38,899 nt of DNA, taken from an uncultured Litoreibacter sp. GTDB taxonomy: Bacteria; Pseudomonadota; Alphaproteobacteria; Rhodobacterales; Rhodobacteraceae. Where the stretch lies: contig CALHHY010000125.1 in the NCBI GenBank assembly GCA_938030665.1, positions 1 through 38,899 of the forward strand, written 5' to 3'. Position numbers and translations under genes: made by a program. This document shows, piece by piece, positions 33,398 through 38,899 of this stretch (within the stretch, counting starts at the first letter, position 1; every line of letters starts with the position of its first letter). Below the pieces are notes generated by a model. The model did not search any database and had not been told where the DNA came from. It saw only the letters and a program-made list of their open reading frames with translations.

Positions 33398-33730
33398 ATG
33401 ATAAACTGGGACCGCGTAGACGAGTTGGTACATGATTTTGGCGAAGATGATTTTTTAGAAATCGTCACGCTGTTTCTGACGGAGGTGGAAGCGAAACTTG
33501 CTGAAATTGCGCATGACGAGGCGGCAGTTTTGGCGGAGGGTTTTCATTTCGTGAAGGGCAGTGCCGCCAATCTTGGCTTTAAGGCCTTGCATGATGCAAG
33601 TGCGGAAGCGGAGACTTCGCCAGATCGTAGCAAGCTGATTGAAATCCGGGAAATTTTTGATAGCTCGAAACAACAATTTGAGGCCGGCGCAAAACAGCTG
33701 CCTCGCATGCAGGCGCACCGGGTTGCTTGA
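33398..33730 (+). CDS. Histidine phosphotransfer (Hpt) protein
   Basis: 110 residues, a single four-helix Hpt domain. The phosphorylated His lies in EGFHFVKGSAANLGF (about residue 50), with the usual Lys, Gly and NLG pattern. FLEIVTLFLTEVEAKL is the first conserved helix. It would pass phosphate between a hybrid kinase and a response regulator. It is divergent from the receiver-phosphatase fusion across 123 bases, so the two probably form one pathway. No kinase gene is adjacent; the kinase must be elsewhere. It converges with ilvA, 6 bases apart. Confidence 0.92.
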   Translation: MINWDRVDELVHDFGEDDFLEIVTLFLTEVEAKLAEIAHDEAAVLAEGFHFVKGSAANLGFKALHDASAEAETSPDRSKLIEIREIFDSSKQQFEAGAKQLPRMQAHRVA

Positions 33731-33736
33731 GCTGCG

Positions 33737-34984
33737 CTAGATCAGAAATTCTGACAGCACCGGGTCATTGGTAATGTCCCGATGTGCGAAACCACCCGCC
33801 TCCATTTTCCGGGTCAGCTCTGCGAAGGTTTCGGCGTGGCGCGTCTCCAACCCGATGAGCACTGTGCCGAAATTGCGTGCGGATTTCTTGAGATATTCAA
33901 ACCGGGCAATGTCGTCATCTGGACCCAGCAAGTCCAGGAAATCACGCAACGCGCCGGGGCGTTGTGGCATGCGCAGGATGAAGTATTTCTTGCGGCCCGA
34001 AAAACGCATCGCGCGTTCCTTTACTTCGGGCAGCCGTTCAAAATCGAAATTGCCGCCCGATGTCACGCAGATCACCCGCTTGCCGGAAATCTGGTCGCGA
34101 AGCTCATCGAGCACGTCAATAACCAAGGCGCCGGCGGGTTCCAACACGATGCCCTCGGCGTTCAGAAGATCGAGGATTGTCATGCAAATCCGATCCTCCG
34201 GCGCACGCAGGACATGGTTCACGTTCACCCCGCGCAATTGAGCGAATGTGTGGGTGCCAATGCGCGCAACCGCCGCGCCGTCGACAAACGTGTCGACCCC
34301 TTGCAGCGTCACGGGTTCGCCCGCCTGCAACGCGGCCGTCAGGCTGGCCCCGCCCGTAGGTTCCACGTAGCGGATCGTGGTTTCCGGTGCGGCACTGGCG
34401 AAATACCGGGTCATTCCCGCCGATAGCCCGCCTCCGCCGACGGGCAACAGCACCATGTCTGGCGGGGCGTCCATCGCGTCTAAGCATTCGACCGCCACCG
34501 ACGCCTGCCCTTCGATGACATCGACATCGTCAAAGGGAGCCAGAAAATGCGCCTGCGTTGCGGCGCAATGGGATTGTGCGGAAGCCAGCGTTTGGTCGAA
34601 ATAGTCGCCGGTGAGCCGAATCTTGACGTTGTCACCCCCAAAGGCACGGGTTTTGTCCACTTTCTGCTGTGGGGTGGTGATCGGCATGAAAACCTCTCCC
34701 GACACGTTAAAACTGCGGCAGACATAAGCAAAGCCTTGCGCGTGATTGCCGGCGCTGGCGCAGACAAAATTGCGCTGCTCAGGGTGGCACGCGCGCTGCT
34801 TGCGCATCGCGTTAAAGGCGCCGCGGATCTTGTAGGAGCGTACCGGCGACAGGTCCTCTCGCTTGAGATAGATATCGGCGTTGAATTTTTTGGACAGGTA
34901 GTCGTTGCGTTGCAACGGCGTGGGCGCGAAAACATCGCGCATTGCCTCGGTCGCGGCCCTCGCGGCGGTCTCGAATTCACTCAT
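33737..34984 (-). CDS. ilvA: Threonine ammonia-lyase (threonine dehydratase)
   Basis: 415 residues from ATG 34984. PLP enzyme (fold type II) converting threonine to 2-oxobutanoate, first step of isoleucine synthesis. The PLP Lys is K52 in [23 protein letters not shown] and the phosphate-binding [11 protein letters not shown] follow. A C-terminal ACT-like domain of ~85 residues ([20 protein letters not shown]) is the allosteric part; one ACT copy is the short form. It is convergent with the Hpt gene and divergent from argG. It is the second branched-chain gene in the window, apart from ilvE. An earlier frame to 35050 is not supported by likeness. Confidence 0.94.
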   Translation of the reverse strand: MSEFETAARAATEAMRDVFAPTPLQRNDYLSKKFNADIYLKREDLSPVRSYKIRGAFNAMRKQRACHPEQRNFVCASAGNHAQGFAYVCRSFNVSGEVFMPITTPQQKVDKTRAFGGDNVKIRLTGDYFDQTLASAQSHCAATQAHFLAPFDDVDVIEGQASVAVECLDAMDAPPDMVLLPVGGGGLSAGMTRYFASAAPETTIRYVEPTGGASLTAALQAGEPVTLQGVDTFVDGAAVARIGTHTFAQLRGVNVNHVLRAPEDRICMTILDLLNAEGIVLEPAGALVIDVLDELRDQISGKRVICVTSGGNFDFERLPEVKERAMRFSGRKKYFILRMPQRPGALRDFLDLLGPDDDIARFEYLKKSARNFGTVLIGLETRHAETFAELTRKMEAGGFAHRDITNDPVLSEFLI

Positions 34985-35121
34985 GGCGCGCGGGCTCCGC
35001 TGCAGATGGGGACAAGCGCGCAGTAAACGTCGGACCGACGGCTGCGTCAATCTGGCCGGCGCGGCCTTGCGTCCAAGGGGCGGTCGGGTTACCTCGCGCG
35101 AAACCAGATGGAGATCACGCC

Positions 35122-36348
35122 ATGGCCGCGCCCAAGAAAGTTGTCCTCGCCTATTCCGGGGGGCTTGACACCTCGATCATTCTGAAATGGCTGCAGACCG
35201 AGTATGGCTGCGAGGTTGTGACCTTCACCGCTGATCTGGGCCAGGGGGAGGAGCTGGATCCGGCGCGCGAAAAAGCGGAACTATTGGGGATCAAACCCGA
35301 CAATATCTATATCGAGGATGTGCGCGAGGAATTCGTGCGCGACTTTGTGTTCCCGATGTTCCGGGCGAACGCGGTTTACGAGGGGCTTTATCTGCTGGGT
35401 ACCTCCATCGCGCGGCCGCTGATTTCCAAGCGGCTCGTCGAGATTGCGGAAGCCACGGGCGCGGATGCGGTTGCACATGGGGCAACTGGCAAGGGCAATG
35501 ATCAGGTCCGTTTTGAGCTGTCCGCCTATGCGCTGAACCCCGATATCAAGGTGATTGCGCCCTGGCGGGAATGGGACCTGTCCTCGCGCACAAAGCTGCT
35601 TGAGTTTGCCGAGGCGCATCAGATCCCGATTGCCAAGGACAAACGCGGCGAGGCGCCGTTCAGCGTCGACGCAAACCTGTTGCACACGTCGTCCGAAGGG
35701 AAGGTTCTGGAAGACCCGGCCGAGATGGCGCCGGATTATGTCTACCAGCGTACCGTCCATCCCGAAGAGGCGCCTGACACGCCCGAATATGTTGAGATCG
35801 GGTTTGAGCGTGGCGACGCGGTGTCGATCAATGGCGCGACGATGTCGCCTGCCACGATCCTGACAAAGCTGAATGAGCTCGGTGGTAAACATGGCTGCGG
35901 GCGGCTTGATCTGGTGGAGGGTCGTTTTGTGGGCATGAAATCGCGCGGCATCTACGAAACACCGGGCGGCACGCTTCTTCTGGAGGCGCATCGGGGCATT
36001 GAATCGATCACGCTCGACCGAGGGGCGGCGCATCTAAAAGACGAGCTGATGCCGCGCTACGCAGAGCTGATCTATAACGGCTTCTGGTTCTCGCCCGAGC
36101 GGGAAATGCTGCAAGCCGCCATCGACGCCAGCCAGACCCATGTGACCGGGACGGTGCGGTTGAAGCTTTACAAGGGGTCTGCCCGTACCGTTGGCCGCTG
36201 GTCTGACCACTCGCTTTATTCCGAGGCGCATGTGACCTTCGAAGAGGATGCAGGCGCCTATGACCAGAAGGATGCGGCAGGTTTTATTCAGCTCAACGCC
36301 CTGCGGTTGAAACTGCTGGCTGCGCGCGACAAACGGATCAGGGGATAA
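35122..36348 (+). CDS. argG: Argininosuccinate synthase
   Basis: 408 residues. Joins citrulline and aspartate using ATP, the penultimate step of arginine synthesis. The ATP pyrophosphatase P-loop AYSGGLDTS is at residues 10-18 and is followed by family-typical [14 protein letters not shown] and the [11 protein letters not shown]-like [19 protein letters not shown]. Start at ATG 35122 with GGAG upstream; the frame reaching 34942 overlaps ilvA's beginning. Divergent from ilvA with 137 bases between starts, which should hold both promoters. Confidence 0.97.
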   Translation: MAAPKKVVLAYSGGLDTSIILKWLQTEYGCEVVTFTADLGQGEELDPAREKAELLGIKPDNIYIEDVREEFVRDFVFPMFRANAVYEGLYLLGTSIARPLISKRLVEIAEATGADAVAHGATGKGNDQVRFELSAYALNPDIKVIAPWREWDLSSRTKLLEFAEAHQIPIAKDKRGEAPFSVDANLLHTSSEGKVLEDPAEMAPDYVYQRTVHPEEAPDTPEYVEIGFERGDAVSINGATMSPATILTKLNELGGKHGCGRLDLVEGRFVGMKSRGIYETPGGTLLLEAHRGIESITLDRGAAHLKDELMPRYAELIYNGFWFSPEREMLQAAIDASQTHVTGTVRLKLYKGSARTVGRWSDHSLYSEAHVTFEEDAGAYDQKDAAGFIQLNALRLKLLAARDKRIRG

Positions 36349-36366
36349 GCGTTCCTTTGGGAACGC
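36349..36366 (+). terminator. Hairpin just after argG
   Basis: A perfect 7-bp inverted repeat (GCGTTCC with GGAACGC, loop TTTG) begins at the base after the argG stop. No T run follows on either strand, so if it ends transcription it does so weakly; it may instead protect the mRNA 3' end. Confidence 0.4.
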
Positions 36367-36384
36367 CTGACAACAGATGCATAG

Positions 36385-37488
36385 CTAGGCCGGGATCGCC
36401 ATTGGGCGGGCCCAGTCGCTGCGACGGGCCGGCTGGTAGAGCGCGGCCCGTTTCCGTTGGGAGTCCCGAACCAGTTCCCTTTGGTGACGCATGTTCGGGC
36501 AGGGATAGGCCAGGACTTCGCTGGCGGTATCGGGGCGATATCCTAAAGCGCAAAACAACCTGTGCCGGTCGGCATCAGTCAGGGTTTGCAGGGCCATCTT
36601 GCCGCAAAAGAAACTTTCCGTGGCGACGTCATTTGCAAAAATCACCCCATGCTCCTGCAAGGCGACATGCCAATAGGTGACCGGCCCGCCTGCCTTAACT
36701 TGGGAAATGCCGGGCGCGCCGATCAGTGCCTTGGCTGCCACAAACACCTCGGGACGTCCGAAAAGTTCGACTGCAATCATATTGCGGACCAGCACCCGGT
36801 GTTGGGGCGACAGATAAAGCGCGCGACTTGGAAAGCCACGACCCAAGGCACCGGCTGCAATGCGAACGGGGGCGGATTTGGCGCAGGTAATGGCGAGTTT
36901 CTGGCAGTGGATCCATTTCAGGGCGCGGGGACCGTATTCGGTCATCACGAGGTCGCCACAACAGAGGTCTTCGACCCGTTTTTTGTCAGCCATTGTGTCG
37001 ATCAACGTGCCGGAGGCAAAGCACACGATCGTCGAATTATCGATCGACGCACCCGGCGTGAACCCCCTGGCGGAGTTGTTCTGGACCGTCGCAAGTTCTA
37101 CGGACTGTATATTGACATTGTCCAGAATGTTGTTGGCCGTGAAAAAGACATCGCCATTCGTGGTTTGAAACACAAGCGCCGCAAAAGAAAGCGTGCTGCC
37201 ATCGCCCAGGGTCACGACGACATCGAAAACCATGCTGGAGTCCGATGCGACAGTTTGGGGGCCGCTTCCCAGGTCATAGGCAATTTGATCGCCAGAAGTG
37301 TTGCCTTCGTCGTTATCGTCAATCCTGCCGTCATCATCCTGATCCGTCATCGTAACAGTCACGAATTGAAGATCGTCATATGTTCCGATCAGATCGGCAG
37401 CATTGGTCGCGACGATATCTGTTTCGTTGGTGTCCACATCAGCGAAATTGCCAAGGTAGATCATAGTTGCGACGGTTTGGGTGGGCAT
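36385..37488 (-). CDS. Hint-domain protein with Asp-rich N-terminal region
   Basis: 367 residues from ATG 37488 (MPTQTVATM); the frame reaches back to 37560. The Hint (hedgehog/intein-like) domain starts at C155 in IVCFASGTLIDT and contains VEDLCCGDLVMTEYGPRALKWI and SPQHRVLVRN (about 226-235), followed by FGRPEVFVAAKALIGAPGI, the layout of Rhodobacterales Hint proteins. Residues 49-61 (DQDDDGRIDDNDE) look like a calcium-binding loop as in EF-hand or thrombospondin-3-like repeats. No signal peptide is visible; export, if any, would be by type I secretion. Similar proteins often occur in cell-surface or secreted families. Function unknown; autoprocessing at C155 is possible but not shown. Confidence 0.85.
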   Translation of the reverse strand: MPTQTVATMIYLGNFADVDTNETDIVATNAADLIGTYDDLQFVTVTMTDQDDDGRIDDNDEGNTSGDQIAYDLGSGPQTVASDSSMVFDVVVTLGDGSTLSFAALVFQTTNGDVFFTANNILDNVNIQSVELATVQNNSARGFTPGASIDNSTIVCFASGTLIDTMADKKRVEDLCCGDLVMTEYGPRALKWIHCQKLAITCAKSAPVRIAAGALGRGFPSRALYLSPQHRVLVRNMIAVELFGRPEVFVAAKALIGAPGISQVKAGGPVTYWHVALQEHGVIFANDVATESFFCGKMALQTLTDADRHRLFCALGYRPDTASEVLAYPCPNMRHQRELVRDSQRKRAALYQPARRSDWARPMAIPA

Positions 37489-37573
37489 GGTGAAGCACTC
37501 GTTAAGGTTAACTGCGCCCTTCTTGCATGTAGGGTTTGAAAAAATGTTTAAGCGGCCCAAGTCTCTATCAAAC

Positions 37574-38275
37574 TTATTTCACCCGTAACCGCTGCGTGCG
37601 CAGGATGGCATAGGCGGGCAGGGCTTCCTCGCATAGCTCGGCCAGATCACCGGACAGATCCGGTAACGGCCCCTCTGGTCCCGCAAACCCTGTGCTTTGA
37701 TGGACGGCGTTGTACCAATGCTGCGACCAGATGCCGTCAGCCTCAATGCCGCCCGCAGGCCAGCTGAGCATATGTGCGTCAAACGCCAAATCCAGCGCGT
37801 CGCAGAGCGCTCGCAGCATAGCCTCCGGCGCGTCCCGGATATCAGCGCTGTCGATCACCACGCCGCCATATTCCTCGTAGAGGTCCAATTGCTGCTCCAC
37901 TCCGATATCGGCGAGCGTCACCTGCTCTCGCTTCACCTGATAGCTGGCCAGCACACGGGCGGGGTGCCGTATCAGGAAGACATGTTTGCACCCTTCGGCC
38001 CATTCCAGCGGGGTCTCGGGCAGGACGTGGTGGCACATGTGTTTCTGGTAGGTATGGGGTGCCGGCCCCTCCTGCGTGCAGGCCTGCGCGGCGCGGTGCC
38101 AGTTGGTTTCATGGGCGGCCATCACCTCCGCCGCCATGGGGTCCGCGCGGACTGATTGCTTTAGGAAAGCGGCGTAGAATGGCTCGTCCATCACGTCGAA
38201 ATCGGGGCGGGCGGCGAAACTGTACATCATCGCGGTGGACAGGTTGCGCGGGCCGGACCAGCAGGCAATTCTCAT
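37574..38275 (-). CDS. Sulfotransferase-like protein
   Basis: 233 residues. The N-terminus MRIACWSGPRNLSTAMMYSFA resembles the 5'-phosphosulfate loop of PAPS-dependent sulfotransferases (P-loop-like), and FLIRHPARVLASY near residue 105 the 3'-phosphate motif (RxPxxxxAS). The rest is the P-loop kinase-like alpha/beta fold. It would transfer sulfate from PAPS to a small molecule or glycan, acceptor unknown. The family also includes branched-chain aminotransferase-linked members, which gives no clue here. It lies 85 bases upstream of the Hint gene, same strand, and is divergent from the DUF898-like gene. Confidence 0.82.
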   Translation of the reverse strand: MRIACWSGPRNLSTAMMYSFAARPDFDVMDEPFYAAFLKQSVRADPMAAEVMAAHETNWHRAAQACTQEGPAPHTYQKHMCHHVLPETPLEWAEGCKHVFLIRHPARVLASYQVKREQVTLADIGVEQQLDLYEEYGGVVIDSADIRDAPEAMLRALCDALDLAFDAHMLSWPAGGIEADGIWSQHWYNAVHQSTGFAGPEGPLPDLSGDLAELCEEALPAYAILRTQRLRVK

Positions 38276-38455
38276 CGCTGCCGCGCCCCTTCGCGTGATA
38301 TCTGTGCAACGCCGGTCGCACGGGCTTCCTGTTTTGGCTCGTTCATGTCACGTCCCCGCCTTAGTCGTCCCCCAAAGTCAAGCTTTGCCTGTCACGCCCG
38401 TGTGATCAATGGCAAAACGATGCACGTATTTTGAGAGATAAGGCGAAAGTTTGAG

Positions 38456-38899
38456 ATGACCGATTTGAGCACCGACACCAATCCCGGCGAAACGCAGCGC
38501 TTTGAATTTTACGGCACCGCGCGGGAGTGGTTCGGTATCTGGATCGTCAACCTGCTGCTCAGCATTGCCACTTTCGGCATTTACTCGGCCTGGGCCAAGG
38601 TGCGCCGGAAGAAGTATTTCTACAACAACACCTATGTGGCGGGCCGCAATTTTGACTACCACGCGACGGGCGGTCAAATACTGATCGGGCGGATCATTTT
38701 TGTGGTTGGGTACCTGTTGTTCTTTTTCCTGAGCAACCTGAGCCCTATTCTAGGCGGGCTGATGGCCCTTGCTTTGATGGTCATCCTGCCATGGCTGGTT
38801 GTGCGGTCCATGCAGTTCAATGCGCGCATGTCGAGCTATTCGAACGTGCGGTTCAATTTCGTGGGCTCTGTGTGGCGCGCTTTCCTTGTCTTCATCCTG
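38456..38899 (+). CDS. DUF898/YjgN-like membrane protein, N-terminal part
   Basis: The first 148 residues are present and the frame runs off the window end. The protein opens MTDLSTDTNPGETQRFEFYG, then hydrophobic WIVNLLLSIATFGIYSAW followed by the basic AKVRRKKYFYNN, the pattern of DUF898 (YjgN) proteins. Further segments at about residues 77-92 and 97-118. Function of the family is unknown; in related genomes it often precedes an M48-type peptidase, which cannot be seen here. Start ATG 38456; an AAGG lies about 11 bases upstream. Divergent from the sulfotransferase gene across 180 bases. Confidence 0.85.
   Translation, partial: MTDLSTDTNPGETQRFEFYGTAREWFGIWIVNLLLSIATFGIYSAWAKVRRKKYFYNNTYVAGRNFDYHATGGQILIGRIIFVVGYLLFFFLSNLSPILGGLMALALMVILPWLVVRSMQFNARMSSYSNVRFNFVGSVWRAFLVFIL

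Noticed and set aside
36385-37488. Hint gene as a true intein
   Set aside because: No flanking extein sequence, no C-terminal His-Asn splice junction and no homing endonuclease; it fits stand-alone Hint proteins.
37500-37512. CtrA-like half-sites (GTTAAGGTTAAC) upstream of the Hint gene
   Set aside because: The spacing is 2 bases, not the 7 of the full CtrA motif TTAA-N7-TTAA.
1-38899. CRISPR arrays, tRNA or rRNA genes, transposases, prophage or defence genes
   Set aside because: Looked for on both strands; no regularly spaced repeats, cloverleaf-like segments, or mobile-element or defence proteins were found among the supported genes.

Overview
The window reads as ordinary chromosome from a marine alphaproteobacterium of the order Rhodobacterales (Roseobacter group or close relatives). 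This rests on high GC content, dense gene packing with many 4-base ATGA/GTGA overlaps, and recognisable alphaproteobacterial genes: a petP-petR regulator pair, the histone-deacetylase-like/xseB/ispA/dxs run, a DUF2794 protein and a Hint-domain protein of the type common in this group. The species cannot be told from sequence reading alone. I see no tRNA, rRNA, CRISPR array, insertion sequence, phage gene or integration site, and no gene-free stretch over 300 bases.

Layout. 1-2.5 kb: the end of a carbohydrate (polyol/inositol-type) catabolic cluster, with a sugar isomerase/epimerase fragment, a Gfo/Idh/MocA dehydrogenase and a convergent LacI-family repressor. The repressor's upstream region carries a textbook LacI-type palindrome. 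2.6-5.9 kb: a small membrane protein, an MsbA-like ABC exporter, and asd (aspartate semialdehyde dehydrogenase) with a clear terminator. 6-10.7 kb: an acidic protein of unknown function, a beta-carbonic anhydrase, a degenerate Hpt-like protein, an M17 leucyl aminopeptidase overlapping an NlpC/P60 peptidase (peptide and cell-wall peptide turnover), and a DUF2794 protein. 11-15 kb: a divergent DUF4198/HupE-UreJ pair (probable metal uptake) whose start codons are only 10 bases apart, an APP1-type phosphatase and a DMT permease. 15.2-16.1 kb: ilvE with a good terminator.

16.3-22.3 kb (+ strand): petP-petR, then a histone-deacetylase-family amidohydrolase, xseB, ispA and dxs (isoprenoid precursor supply), and a six-TM membrane protein. 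22.2-31.3 kb (- strand): a compact probable operon in transcription order hslO (Hsp33), CoA-type Nudix hydrolase, CCA-adding enzyme, LysE-type exporter, two ABC half-transporters (probable heterodimer), an RlmD/RumA-like rRNA methyltransferase and a NavAb/NaChBac-like voltage-gated sodium channel. Neighbouring genes mostly overlap or lie within about 36 bases.

31.5-38.9 kb: a second Nudix hydrolase; a response-regulator/SpoIIE-phosphatase fusion divergent from a small Hpt protein (a signalling module with no kinase beside it); ilvA; argG; a Hint-domain protein with an Asp-rich, calcium-site-like N-terminus; a sulfotransferase-like protein; and the start of a DUF898/YjgN-like membrane protein cut by the window edge.

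I do not see a clearly new multi-gene system. The best leads are the orphan RR-phosphatase/Hpt module together with a second, His-less Hpt-like protein elsewhere in the window, the almost gapless divergent HupE/DUF4198 pair, the double palindrome at the lacI control region, short direct repeats at two gene edges, and a plus-strand terminator with no annotated gene upstream of it.
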